The position numbers were made by a program, and so were the translations under genes. From NCBI RefSeq assembly GCF_014193695.1, contig NZ_JACHZR010000006.1, positions 62,001 to 126,000 of the forward strand: 64,000 nt of DNA, written 5' to 3'. Each line of letters begins with the position of its first letter. Position 1 is the first letter of the stretch. Below are positions 17,296 through 26,709 of the stretch, piece by piece. The DNA comes from Rhizobium sp. BK316. Lineage in GTDB: Bacteria > Pseudomonadota > Alphaproteobacteria > Rhizobiales > Rhizobiaceae. The notes under the pieces are model-generated. The model saw nothing but the letters and a program-made list of their open reading frames with translations, ran no database searches and was not told where the DNA came from.

Positions 17296-17600
17296 ATGCA
17301 ATTGAATGAGAGCGTTCAGCCCGCCGTCGGTTGGACGAAGCTCAGCCTCGAGCGTACGGCCAAACCAGACGGTGGTTTCCGAGAGCGAGACGAGCGGCGG
17401 GAGCAGGCGCACGAAGCCCGCGAAGATCAGAAGCGCAGACCGCCCTGATTGCCGGCGTTGATGCCGGGATAAATGCAGCACATGCTGCACTTTCGGGCCT
17501 GCGACACCCAGATGGCTCGCTCTTGCCCGCCGTCACGCATCGCAAGCGAAATGGCGTAGATCTCACCGAGATCGCACCTTACGCATAGCGAACGGCTGCG
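17296..17600. other. Interval between rne and the acyl-CoA dehydrogenase gene without a recognised gene
   Basis: Two short plus-strand frames here have fairly coding-like composition. One ends RREQAHEAREDQKRRPP near 17448. Another, ending VDLTEIAPYA at 17588, would give 85 residues from a TTG. Neither has a start with a ribosome binding site or a known family. They may be remnants of a decayed gene or chance frames. Confidence 0.4.
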
Positions 17601-19259
17601 CTACGCAGCAGGCGGGTAAAGCAGATCGACGATATAGCTCGCGTCGAAGCGCGAATCGAGCATGCCGTAGGTCGAGCGCCAGCCGCCGGCAAGACGGGTC
17701 TCGATGAAGGCATCGGCAATGCGCCCTGCCCCGAGACGGTAGAGTTCGGCGGCACCGGCGGCAAGCGCCAATTGCTCGACGAGCAGGCGGGCCGCGCCCT
17801 CGTCCTGTTCGCAGAGCGCGATCGCCGCGCGCAGCACGTCGATCGTCTTCTTGCCGGCCGGGCCGAGATCGCGCGCAAAACCTGCGAAAACCGTCTCGAA
17901 GAGATCCTTTCCACGATTCAGCACACGCAGCACGTCCAGCGCCATGACATTGCCCGAACCTTCCCAGATCGCATTGACCGGGGCCTCGCGATAATGGCGG
18001 GCGATCGGGCGCTCTTCGATATAGCCGCTGCCGCCGATGCATTCCATCGCCTCATAGATCAGCGACGGGGCGATCTTGCAGCACCAGTATTTGGCGACCG
18101 GCGTCATGACGCGGGCATAGGCCGCGTCTTCGGCATTGCCGCGCGCCTTGTCGAAGGCATCGGCCAGACGGAAAGAGAGGGCCGTGGCCGCGGCCACGTC
18201 GAGCGCCATATCGGCGAGCACACGCGTCATGATCGGCTGGTTGACCAGCATCTTGCCGAAGACGCTGCGACCGCGTGTATGATGCACAGCTTCAGCCAGC
18301 GAGGCGCGCATGATGCCGGAAGAGGCCAAGGCGCAGTCGAGCCGTGTCAGCGTCACCATATCGAGAATGGTGCGGATGCCGGCATCGGGGCCACCGAGCA
18401 GGAAGCCGAACGTATCGGTGAACTCCACTTCGGATGAGGCGTTGGAGCGGTTGCCGATCTTGTCCTTCAGGCGCTGAAATTGCAGGCCGTTGGCTGAACC
18501 GTCCTCCAGCAGGCGCGGCACCAGGAAGCAGCCCATGCCCTCCTTGGTCTGCGCCAGCATGATGAAGGCGTCACTCATCGGCGCGGACATGAACCACTTG
18601 TGGCCGGAGAGCCGGTAAATGCCCTCGCTGATTTTTTCGGCAGCGGTCTTGTTGGCGCGCACATCCGTGCCACCCTGTTTTTCCGTCATGCCCATGCCGA
18701 TCGTCACGGCCGATTTCTGCATGGCCGGCCGGTTGGACGAGTCGTATTTGCGCGACAGGATCTTCGGCGCCCAGTCCTTTTGAACAGCCGGTGACGCCGA
18801 GAGAGCGGCAACGGATGCGCTCGTCATCGTCAGCGGGCAGAGATGGCCGGATTCGAGCTGCGCCGTCAGATAGAAGCGGGCCGCGCGAATGTGGTGGGAC
18901 TGGTCCTTGGCCTCGGTATCGGCCTGCGGGTCCCAGACGGAGGAATGCAGGCCCGAAGCCATGGAACGGCGCATCAGCGCATGCCAGGCGGGATGGAATT
19001 CAACGATATCCAGACGCTCGCCGCGCGGACCGTGGGTGCGAAGCTGCGGCGTGCCCTGGTTTGCCATGCGCGCCAGTTCCTGGGCCTCAGGCGAGGTCAC
19101 GTAACGGCCCATGTTTTCAAGGTCGTCGCGGATGGTGCGCGGCAGCGTGGAGGTCAGATCGACGATCAGCGGATCGGATCGATAGGCATTGATTCCCGAC
19201 CAGAGGCTCGGCTGGTTGAGTTCGGCGAGTTTGTCTTCAGTCCGGTTTGCGGCGGTCAT
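17601..19259 (-). CDS. Acyl-CoA dehydrogenase family protein, AidB-like
   Basis: A 552-residue flavoprotein. Its length matches AidB (about 540) rather than ordinary acyl-CoA dehydrogenases (about 390). It has the AidB-type N-terminal extension, the FAD-binding GMGMTEKQGGTDVRAN segment, KWFMSAPMSDAF, and the C-terminal WEGSGNVMALDVLRVL. AidB of E. coli belongs to the adaptive response to alkylation and binds DNA, though its substrate is unclear. No Ada-type operator is evident upstream, so a role in alkylation defence is inferred from similarity only. It is convergent with rne and divergent from pyrB. Confidence 0.8.
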   Translation of the reverse strand: MTAANRTEDKLAELNQPSLWSGINAYRSDPLIVDLTSTLPRTIRDDLENMGRYVTSPEAQELARMANQGTPQLRTHGPRGERLDIVEFHPAWHALMRRSMASGLHSSVWDPQADTEAKDQSHHIRAARFYLTAQLESGHLCPLTMTSASVAALSASPAVQKDWAPKILSRKYDSSNRPAMQKSAVTIGMGMTEKQGGTDVRANKTAAEKISEGIYRLSGHKWFMSAPMSDAFIMLAQTKEGMGCFLVPRLLEDGSANGLQFQRLKDKIGNRSNASSEVEFTDTFGFLLGGPDAGIRTILDMVTLTRLDCALASSGIMRASLAEAVHHTRGRSVFGKMLVNQPIMTRVLADMALDVAAATALSFRLADAFDKARGNAEDAAYARVMTPVAKYWCCKIAPSLIYEAMECIGGSGYIEERPIARHYREAPVNAIWEGSGNVMALDVLRVLNRGKDLFETVFAGFARDLGPAGKKTIDVLRAAIALCEQDEGAARLLVEQLALAAGAAELYRLGAGRIADAFIETRLAGGWRSTYGMLDSRFDASYIVDLLYPPAA

Positions 19260-19325
19260 TATTCGCTTCTATTTCAAGAGCCCGGCAAAAGGAAACCGGA
19301 AGTTCATGATTCGCAGATTTCTGCT

Positions 19326-19438
19326 CTACAGCGCCGCGCGTCTTTTCAGATGCGCAAAGGACGCTGCAGCACCTTAAATTGCTGCATAATTTAATCCTTA
19401 ATCGATTCCGATTTAAGGAATCATGCAGTAGCGGGATT
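19326..19438. repeat. Rhizobium palindromic intergenic element (RIME-like)
   Basis: Two adjacent palindromes. The first is CTACAGCG...CGCTGCAG enclosing GCGCGTC-ttttca-GATGCGC. The second is CTGCAT...ATGCAG enclosing TCCTTAA...TTAAGGA. I know closely similar sequences as dispersed intergenic repeats in Rhizobium. It sits between the divergent acyl-CoA dehydrogenase and pyrB genes. Confidence 0.7.
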
Positions 19439-19542
19439 CGGCGGAAAATGCATGGGGAACGTAGGGATTTGCGCATAGCACATGCTTGCCCCTTCCCCCC
19501 GCACTCTTTATAGACCCCGCGAAGACAATAAGAGGCAGGGTC

Positions 19543-20499
19543 ATGGTCTTTTTCCCCCACCGCCACCTCATTGGCATCAAGGGCCTCACCGAGCAGGATA
19601 TTACCTATCTTCTCGACAAGGCCGACGAAGCCGTCAAGATCAGTCGACAGCGAGAGAAGAAGACGTCGACCCTTCGGGGCCTGACGCAGATCAACCTCTT
19701 CTTCGAGGCATCGACACGGACGCAAGCCTCCTTCGAACTTGCCGGCAAACGCCTTGGCGCCGACGTGATGAACATGTCGGTCGGCAATTCCTCGGTAAAG
19801 AAGGGTGAGACGCTGATCGACACGGCGATGACGCTGAACGCGATGCGGCCGGACGTCTTGATCATCCGCCACTCCAGCGCCGGTGCCGCAGCGCTTCTCG
19901 CCCAGAAGGTCTCCTGCTCCGTCGTCAATGCCGGCGATGGCCAGCACGAACATCCGACGCAGGCGCTGCTCGACGCGCTGACGATCCGCCGCGCCAAAGG
20001 GCGGCTGTCGCGCATCATCGTCGCAATCTGCGGCGACGTTTTACATTCGCGCGTGGCGCGCTCCAACATCCTGCTTCTGAACGCCATGGGAGCCAGGGTG
20101 CGCGTCGTCGCCCCTGCGACGCTGCTGCCGGCGGGCATCGCGGAGATGGGCGTCGAGGTCTTCCATTCGATGAAGGAAGGGCTGAAGGACGCCGACGTCG
20201 TCATGATGCTGCGGCTGCAGCGCGAGCGCATGTCCGGCGCCTTTGTGCCGTCGGTGCGCGAATACTATCATTTCTACGGCCTCGATGCGGAAACGCTGAA
20301 GGCGGCGAAGGAGGATGCGCTCGTCATGCATCCCGGGCCGATGAACCGCGGCGTGGAAATCGCTTCCGAGGTCGCCGATGGTCCGCAGAGCGTAATTGCA
20401 GAACAGGTGGAAATGGGGGTCGCGGTGCGCATGGCCGTCATGGAGACGCTGCTCGTTTCCCAGAACCAGGGTCCCCGCACGGATGGAGTGGGCGCATGA
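19543..20499 (+). CDS. pyrB: Aspartate carbamoyltransferase catalytic subunit
   Basis: This enzyme joins carbamoyl phosphate and aspartate in pyrimidine synthesis. ATG 19543 (MVFFPHRHLIGIKGL), preceded by AGAGGCAGGG, is chosen over an earlier in-frame codon at 19486. The 318 residues contain the carbamoyl-phosphate loop FEASTRTQASFELA, HSSAGAA, GDGQHEHPTQALLDAL and the C-terminal HPGPMNRGVE. There is no regulatory pyrI in the neighbourhood. The stop overlaps the start of the pyrC-like gene (ATGA), as in organisms where the two proteins form one complex. Confidence 0.95.
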   Translation: MVFFPHRHLIGIKGLTEQDITYLLDKADEAVKISRQREKKTSTLRGLTQINLFFEASTRTQASFELAGKRLGADVMNMSVGNSSVKKGETLIDTAMTLNAMRPDVLIIRHSSAGAAALLAQKVSCSVVNAGDGQHEHPTQALLDALTIRRAKGRLSRIIVAICGDVLHSRVARSNILLLNAMGARVRVVAPATLLPAGIAEMGVEVFHSMKEGLKDADVVMMLRLQRERMSGAFVPSVREYYHFYGLDAETLKAAKEDALVMHPGPMNRGVEIASEVADGPQSVIAEQVEMGVAVRMAVMETLLVSQNQGPRTDGVGA

Positions 20500-21788
20500 G
20501 CAATCTCGTCCTTAAGAACGTCCGCATCGTTGACCCCTCCCGCAATCTCGATGAGATCGGCACTGTTATCGTCAAAGACGGCCTCATCGTTGCGGCCGGC
20601 AAGGATGCGCAGAACCAGGGCACTCCCGGCGGCGCCACGGTGCGCGACTGCACCGGCCTCGTCGCAGTGCCCGGCCTTGTCGACGCCCGCGTCCATATCG
20701 GCGAACCAGGCGGCGAACATCGCGAGACCATCGCTTCGGCAAGCCGCGCTGCGGCGGCGGGCGGTGTGACCTCGATCATCATGATGCCGGACACGCATCC
20801 CGTCATCGACGACATCGCGCTCGTCGAGTTCGTCAAGAAGACGGCTCGGGATACGGCCGTCGTCAACGTCTATCCGGCAGCGGCCATCACCAAGGGTCTT
20901 GCCGGCGAAGAGATGACGGAGATCGGTCTCTTGATGGAGGCTGGCGCCGTCGCCTTCACCGACGCGCATACCAGCATCTCCGACACGCAGGTGCTGCGCC
21001 GGGTGATGACCTATGCACGCGAATTCAGCGCCGTCATCTCCTGCGCTACGCGCGACAAGTATCTCGGTGCCAATGGCGTCATGCATGAAGGGCTGCTCGC
21101 AAGCTGGCTTGGCCTTTCCGGCATTCCGAAGGAAGCGGAGCTGATCCCGCTGGAACGCGACCTGCGCATCGCGCAGCTGACGCGCGGCAACTATCACGCG
21201 GCGATGATCTCCGTACCGGAATCGGTCGACGCGATCGAGCTTGCCCGCTTGCGCGGCGCGAAAGTCACCTGCGGCGTGTCGATCAACAATCTGGCGCTGA
21301 ACGAGAACGACATCGGCGAATACCGGACCTTCTTCAAGCTCTATCCGCCGCTGCGTTCCGAAGACGACCGTGTGGCGATGGTGGATGCGCTGGCCAGGGG
21401 CGTAATCGATATTATCGTCTCCTCGCACGATCCGCAGGATGTCGATACCAAGCGCCTGCCCTTCGGCGAAGCCGAGGACGGTGCGGTCGGGCTCGAAACC
21501 ATGCTCGCGGCAGCTTTGCGGCTTTATCACAGCGAGCAGGTCAGCCTGATGCGGCTGATCGATGCGATGTCGACGCGACCGGCGCAGATCTTCGGTCTTA
21601 ATGCCGGTACGCTGAAACCTGGTGCGAAAGCTGATATTGCATTGATCGATCTCGAAGAACCTTGGCTTGTCGCCAAGGACATGCTTCTCTCCCGCTCGAA
21701 GAACACGCCGTTCGAGGATGCACGCTTCAGCGGGCGAGCCGTCGCGACCTATGTCGGCGGCAAGCTGGTTCACGCATTGCAGGGCTGA
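20496..21788 (+). CDS. pyrC: Dihydroorotase-like protein, probably catalytically inactive (PyrC'/PyrX type)
   Basis: A 430-residue amidohydrolase-fold protein coupled to pyrB by ATGA. Overall it matches class I dihydroorotase, but the metal centre is degraded: the D-x-H-x-H of strand 1 reads D63-A-R65-V-H67, HAED-type residues read CATRD, the HH of TPHHLL reads SINNLAL, and the catalytic Asp of TDHAP reads SSHDP. In Pseudomonas such a silent PyrC' is a structural partner that holds aspartate carbamoyltransferase together. The same role is likely here, implying a second, active pyrC elsewhere in the genome. Confidence 0.85.
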   Translation: MSNLVLKNVRIVDPSRNLDEIGTVIVKDGLIVAAGKDAQNQGTPGGATVRDCTGLVAVPGLVDARVHIGEPGGEHRETIASASRAAAAGGVTSIIMMPDTHPVIDDIALVEFVKKTARDTAVVNVYPAAAITKGLAGEEMTEIGLLMEAGAVAFTDAHTSISDTQVLRRVMTYAREFSAVISCATRDKYLGANGVMHEGLLASWLGLSGIPKEAELIPLERDLRIAQLTRGNYHAAMISVPESVDAIELARLRGAKVTCGVSINNLALNENDIGEYRTFFKLYPPLRSEDDRVAMVDALARGVIDIIVSSHDPQDVDTKRLPFGEAEDGAVGLETMLAAALRLYHSEQVSLMRLIDAMSTRPAQIFGLNAGTLKPGAKADIALIDLEEPWLVAKDMLLSRSKNTPFEDARFSGRAVATYVGGKLVHALQG

Positions 21789-21839
21789 GAGCTGCCCAGC
21801 CCTTGCGGGCAGCCTCTCGGCAAAGGATTGGGGAACAAA

Positions 21840-22460
21840 ATGATATCTGATCTTGTCACCTGGCAGATTACGCTGCCTCTGGCGCTTGCGGCTGTTGTCG
21901 TCGGCTACCTGCTCGGCTCCATTCCGTTCGGCCTCATCCTCACACGCGCTGCCGGCCTTGGCGATGTTCGCAGCATCGGCTCCGGCAATATCGGCGCGAC
22001 GAATGTTCTGCGCACCGGCAACAAGAAGCTTGCGGCAGCAACGCTGCTGCTCGATGCGCTGAAGGCGGCCGCAGCCGCCTGGATCATGGCCCATTTCGCG
22101 GGTGAGGAAGCGGGCATCATCGCCGGTTTCTTCGCCTTCATCGGCCACCTTTTTCCGGTCTGGATCGGCTTCAAGGGCGGCAAGGGTGTCGCCACCTATA
22201 TCGGTACGCTTCTTGGCGTTGCGCCATCAATGGTCCTCCTCTTTGCAGCCGTCTGGCTGGGGACCGCCTTTATCACCCGCTACTCCTCGCTCTCCGCGCT
22301 GATTGCGATGCTTGTCATTCCGGTTGCATTATGGATATTGGGCGACGAAAAGGTTGCGGCGATCATGGCGATCATGACCGTCATCTCCTACTGGAAGCAC
22401 AAGGCCAATATTTCCCGCCTGATGAATGGCACGGAAAGCAAGATCGGGGCTAAGGGATAA
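21840..22460 (+). CDS. plsY: Acyl-phosphate:glycerol-3-phosphate acyltransferase
   Basis: This membrane enzyme transfers an acyl group from acyl phosphate to glycerol-3-phosphate, the first step of phospholipid synthesis. ATG 21840 is preferred over TTG 21828; AAGGATTGGGG lies upstream. The 206 residues form about five membrane segments with the three PlsY motifs: LLGSIPFGLI, GSGNIGATNVLR and FKGGKGVATYIG. The stop TAATG overlaps the dprA start by one base. Confidence 0.93.
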   Translation: MISDLVTWQITLPLALAAVVVGYLLGSIPFGLILTRAAGLGDVRSIGSGNIGATNVLRTGNKKLAAATLLLDALKAAAAAWIMAHFAGEEAGIIAGFFAFIGHLFPVWIGFKGGKGVATYIGTLLGVAPSMVLLFAAVWLGTAFITRYSSLSALIAMLVIPVALWILGDEKVAAIMAIMTVISYWKHKANISRLMNGTESKIGAKG

Positions 22461-23607
22461 TGGACGCGCTCAGCGCAAGGCCAAAGGGAATTGCGCTGAC
22501 GGAGAGGCAGAGGATCGCCTGGCTGAGGCTGATCCGTTCCGACAATGTCGGCCCTGCAACCTTTCGCGATCTCATCAATCATTTCGGCTCGGCGGAAGCG
22601 GCACTTGCCATGCTGCCGGAGCTTTCGGCGCGCGGCGGTGCGACCCGTTCGATCCGCATCGCCACCGAGGCTGAAGCGCATCGCGAACTCGAGGCGGCCC
22701 AGCGTTTCGGCGCTGTTTCGTCGGCATCGGCGAGCCCGATTATCCGCAGGCGCTACGCCAGATCGACGGCGCGCCGCCGCTGCTCGCGGTCAAAGGCGAT
22801 CTTTCCGTGCTGAACAGGCCGGCGGTCGGTATCGTCGGTTCGCGCAATGCTTCGATCAGCGGCGCGAAGTTCGCGGCGATGATTGCTCGAGACTGTGGCC
22901 GGGCTGGCTATATGGTCGTCTCCGGCCTTGCCCGCGGCATCGATACGGCCGCCCATCGGGCGAGCCTCGATACCGGCACCATTGCCGCAATGGCCGGAGG
23001 GCTCGATCAACCCTACCCGCCTGAAAATATCGGGCTGCTCGAGGATATATGGAATGGCAACGGGCTTGCCGTCAGCGAGATGCCTTTCGGCTGGGAGCCG
23101 CGTGCGCGTGATTTTCCCCGCCGCAACCGGCTGATTGCCGGCATCTCGCTCGGCGTCGCGATCGTGGAAGCAGCGGTTCGCTCCGGTTCGCTTATCACGG
23201 CGCGGATGGCCGGCGAATTCGGGCGGCTGGTCTTTGCCGTGCCAGGTTCGCCGCTCGATCCACGCTGCCACGGCACGAACGGCCTTCTCAAAGAGGGAGC
23301 GATGATCGTCACTTCGCCCGAGGATGTCGTGGAGGCGCTGGCGCCGCTCTCCCAGCCCGATCTCTTCTCGATGCCATCAGCCGAAGAACCGAAGCGCGAG
23401 GGCGGCAGGATGTCGCTTCCGCCCGACGAAACGGATCGCACGCTCGTCAGCGATGCGCTCGGTCCGACGCCGGTGGAGGTCGACGACATCATCCGTCACA
23501 CCGGTCTTTCGGCTTCCGCCGTCTATCTCGTTCTTCTCGAGCTGGATATGGCCGGGCGGCTTCACCGCCATGCCGGCGGATTGGTTTCAATTTCCATGAC
23601 CGACTGA
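22460..23607 (+). pseudogene. dprA: DprA (DNA processing protein), broken by a single-base frameshift
   Basis: DprA loads RecA onto incoming single-stranded DNA. ATG 22460 opens the SAM-like N-terminal domain (ERQRIAWLRLIRSDNVGPAT). Frame one then fails after QRFGA at about 22714, and the expected continuation FVGIGEPDYPQALRQIDG is found intact in the next frame from 22717. Restoring one base there joins the halves. Frame two, from GTG 22807 onward, carries the Rossmann core (GIVGSRNASISGAKF, SGLARGIDTAAH, PRRNRLIAG) and the C-terminal winged helix. Either a true pseudogene or a sequencing error. Confidence 0.85.
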
Positions 23608-23793
23608 GCCGTCATGCATGCGTGACTGCAGGTCTCCAGCCTCGACATAAGCCATCTCGATGAGATAGCAGAGCATCTCCGCCTTTTCGCGTTCTGCCAC
23701 CTGGTGCAATTCACCGAGCATCTGCCGGATGAAAGTAATATTCTCAAGCGATGCCAAGCGATCGATGTCTTTTTCTGCAACCTTGGGCGCCAT
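23587..23793 (-). CDS. Small conserved-type helical protein (68 aa)
   Basis: ATG 23793 (MAPKVAEKDIDRLASLENIT) is chosen over the longer frame, whose first 24 residues look non-coding. The product is one long amphipathic helix pair (FIRQMLGELHQVAEREKAEM) without cysteine metal motifs or a signal peptide. It is convergent with dprA, overlapping its 3' end by 21 nt, and divergent from topA. Rhizobial orphan of unknown function. Confidence 0.6.
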   Translation of the reverse strand: MAPKVAEKDIDRLASLENITFIRQMLGELHQVAEREKAEMLCYLIEMAYVEAGDLQSRMHDGSVGHGN

Positions 23794-24049
23794 AATTGTC
23801 TCTGTGAAATCAGAAAAGGCTGCTTTACAAGGAGCCCGAACCACGCGCAAAAAACGATAGAGCAATTATCCTGAATTGCAACAGACTTTCAATCTCGCAA
23901 TGGTTGCGACGCATCGGAAAGAGGTAAAATTAGAGCAAACCTCTTGACCGGAGCGAATTCCCTGTCCATGTCGGAGGGCCGGTATTCATGTTGCAGTGCG
24001 TGTTCCGCCTGCTTGTTCGCCGGATCGGCATCTTTTTTAGAGAATCATC

Positions 24050-26707
24050 ATGAATGTTGTAGTGGTGGAATCGCCTGCCAAGGCCAAGACGATCAACAAG
24101 TATCTGGGTCCAGGATACAAGGTGCTCGCCTCTTTCGGCCATGTACGCGATCTGCCTGCCAAGGATGGATCAGTTCTTCCGGATCAGGATTTCGAGATGC
24201 TCTGGGAGGTGGATGGCGCCTCGTCCAAGCGCATGAAGGATATTGCCGACGCGGTGAAATCCTCCGATGCCTTGTTCCTGGCGACCGACCCCGATCGCGA
24301 AGGCGAAGCGATCTCCTGGCATGTTCTCGATCTTCTGAACAAGAAGCGTGTCATCAACGGCAAGCCGGTCAAGCGCGTCGTCTTCAATGCCATCACCAAG
24401 AAGGCCGTGCTCGATGCGATGGCCGATCCGCGCGATATCGACGTCCCTCTGGTCGATGCCTATCTGGCACGCCGCGCGCTCGATTATCTCGTCGGCTTCA
24501 ATCTCTCGCCCGTTCTCTGGCGCAAGCTGCCCGGCGCGCGTTCGGCAGGCCGCGTGCAATCGGTTGCGCTGCGCCTGGTTTGCGACCGTGAATCCGAAAT
24601 CGAACGTTTCATATCCGAGGAATACTGGAACCTGTCGGCGCTCCTGAAGACGCCGCGCGGCGACGAGTTCGAGGCAAGGCTGGTTTCTGCCGACGGAAAG
24701 CGGTTGCAGCCGCGCTCGATTACCAATGGCGAGGAAGCCGGCAAACTGAAGGCGCTGCTGGACGGTGCAAGCTACGTCGTCGAAAGCGTCGAGGCAAAGC
24801 CCGTCAAGCGCAATCCGGCACCGCCCTTCACGACCTCGACGCTCCAGCAAGCGGCGTCCTCCAAGCTCGGCTTCTCGGCCTCGCGCACCATGCAGATTGC
24901 GCAGAAGCTTTATGAGGGCGTCGACATCGGCGGCGAGACCGTCGGTCTCATCACCTATATGCGTACGGACGGCGTGCAGATGGCCCCCGAAGCGATCGAT
25001 GCGGCGCGGAGCGCCATCGGCGAACAGTTCGGCGACCGTTATCTGCCAGAGAAGGCGCGCCTTTACTCCACCAAGGCGAAGAACGCCCAGGAAGCACACG
25101 AAGCAATTCGCCCGACCGATTTCAATCGTTCGCCCGACCGCGTCCGCAAGTTCCTCGATGCCGACCAGATCCGCCTTTACGACCTGATCTGGAAGCGCGG
25201 CATTGCCAGCCAGATGGCATCCGCCGAAATCGAGCGCACCACGGCCGAAATCCTCGCCGACAAGAACGGCCAGAAGGCCGGGCTGCGCGCCGTCGGCTCC
25301 GTCATCCGTTTCGACGGTTTCATCGCCGCCTATACCGACCAGAAGGAAGATGGCGAGCAGGGTGACGATGCCGATGACGAGGATGGCCGCCTGCCGGAGA
25401 TCAATGCGCGCGAAAACCTCGCCAAGCAGAAGATCAACTCCACGCAGCATTTCACCGAACCGCCGCCGCGCTATTCGGAAGCCTCGCTCATCAAGAAGAT
25501 GGAAGAGCTCGGCATCGGCCGTCCGTCCACCTATGCCGCGACGCTCGCCACTTTGCGCGACCGCGATTATGTGACGATCGACAAACGCAAGCTGATCCCG
25601 CAGGCAAAGGGTCGCCTCGTCACCGCCTTCCTCGAAAGCTTCTTCACGAAGTACGTCGAGTATGATTTCACGGCCGATCTCGAAGAAAAGCTCGACCGGA
25701 TCTCGGCTGGCGAACTGAACTGGAAGCAGGTTCTTCGCGACTTCTGGAAAGACTTCTTCTCGCAGATCGAAGACACCAAGGAACTGCGCGTCACCAACGT
25801 TCTGGACTCGCTCAACGAAGCGCTGGCGCCGCTGGTCTTCCCCAAGCGTGAGGACGGCAGCGACCCGCGCATCTGCCAGGTCTGCGGCACCGGCAACCTG
25901 TCCCTGAAACTCGGTAAGTATGGCGCCTTCGTCGGCTGCTCGAACTATCCGGAATGCAACTATACCCGCCAGCTTTCTTCCGAAAACGGCGGTGAGGCTG
26001 AAGGCGTCGCGCTGAACGAGCCGAAGAACCTCGGCACCGATCCGACCACCGGCGAGGAACTGACACTAAGGTTCGGCCGTTTCGGACCCTATATCCAGCG
26101 CGGCGACGGCAAGGAGGCCAAGCGCTCGTCCCTTCCCAAGGGCTGGAAGCCCGAAGATATCGACTACGAAAAGGCGATGGCACTGATCTCGCTGCCGCGC
26201 GACATCGGCAAACATCCGGAATCCGGCAAGATGATCTCTTCCGGGCTCGGCCGCTATGGGCCGTTCCTGCTGCATGATGGCACCTATGCCAATCTGGAGA
26301 GCATCGAGGACGTCTTCTCGGTCGGCCTCAACCGCGCCGTGACGCTGATTGCCGAAAAGCAGGCCAAGGCGCCCGGCGGCAGCCGCGGAACGCCGGCCGC
26401 GTTGAAGGAACTGGGCGATCATCCTGACGGTGGTGCGATCACCGTTCGCGACGGCCGCTATGGTCCCTATGTCAACTGGGGCAAGGTCAATGCGACGCTC
26501 CCCAAGGGCAAGGATCCGCAGGCCATCACCGTCGAGGAAGCGTTGGCGCTGATTGCGGAAAAGGCCGGCAAGGCGCCCGCTGCCAAGACCAAGGCTAAGA
26601 CAGCTGCGAAGCCGAAGGCTGCAGCAGCCGAAGCCAAGACGACGAAGACCGCCGCAAAGCCGAAGGCAGCCAAGGCAAAAGCAGCGGCGAAAACAAAAAA
26701 GAGCTGA
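24050..26707 (+). CDS. topA: DNA topoisomerase I
   Basis: A type IA enzyme that relaxes negative supercoils (885 residues). The Toprim domain (1-115) includes VVVESPAKAKTINKYLG and the acidic triad in FLATDPDREGEAISWH. The catalytic Tyr is Y303 in LITYMRTDGVQM. Behind the core lie one Cys4 zinc ribbon (CQVCGTGNLSL...GCSNYPECNYT), three further Topo-C-like repeats (LRFGRFGPYIQ, SGLGRYGPFLL, VRDGRYGPYVN) and a Lys/Ala-rich tail that binds DNA. The rnr start follows the stop by 2 nt. Confidence 0.96.
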   Translation: MNVVVVESPAKAKTINKYLGPGYKVLASFGHVRDLPAKDGSVLPDQDFEMLWEVDGASSKRMKDIADAVKSSDALFLATDPDREGEAISWHVLDLLNKKRVINGKPVKRVVFNAITKKAVLDAMADPRDIDVPLVDAYLARRALDYLVGFNLSPVLWRKLPGARSAGRVQSVALRLVCDRESEIERFISEEYWNLSALLKTPRGDEFEARLVSADGKRLQPRSITNGEEAGKLKALLDGASYVVESVEAKPVKRNPAPPFTTSTLQQAASSKLGFSASRTMQIAQKLYEGVDIGGETVGLITYMRTDGVQMAPEAIDAARSAIGEQFGDRYLPEKARLYSTKAKNAQEAHEAIRPTDFNRSPDRVRKFLDADQIRLYDLIWKRGIASQMASAEIERTTAEILADKNGQKAGLRAVGSVIRFDGFIAAYTDQKEDGEQGDDADDEDGRLPEINARENLAKQKINSTQHFTEPPPRYSEASLIKKMEELGIGRPSTYAATLATLRDRDYVTIDKRKLIPQAKGRLVTAFLESFFTKYVEYDFTADLEEKLDRISAGELNWKQVLRDFWKDFFSQIEDTKELRVTNVLDSLNEALAPLVFPKREDGSDPRICQVCGTGNLSLKLGKYGAFVGCSNYPECNYTRQLSSENGGEAEGVALNEPKNLGTDPTTGEELTLRFGRFGPYIQRGDGKEAKRSSLPKGWKPEDIDYEKAMALISLPRDIGKHPESGKMISSGLGRYGPFLLHDGTYANLESIEDVFSVGLNRAVTLIAEKQAKAPGGSRGTPAALKELGDHPDGGAITVRDGRYGPYVNWGKVNATLPKGKDPQAITVEEALALIAEKAGKAPAAKTKAKTAAKPKAAAAEAKTTKTAAKPKAAKAKAAAKTKKS

Positions 26708-26709
26708 GA

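Noticed and set aside
20274..22148. A 624-codon antisense frame across pyrB, pyrC and plsY
   Set aside because: It spans three real genes on the other strand. Long antisense frames are common in GC-rich DNA.
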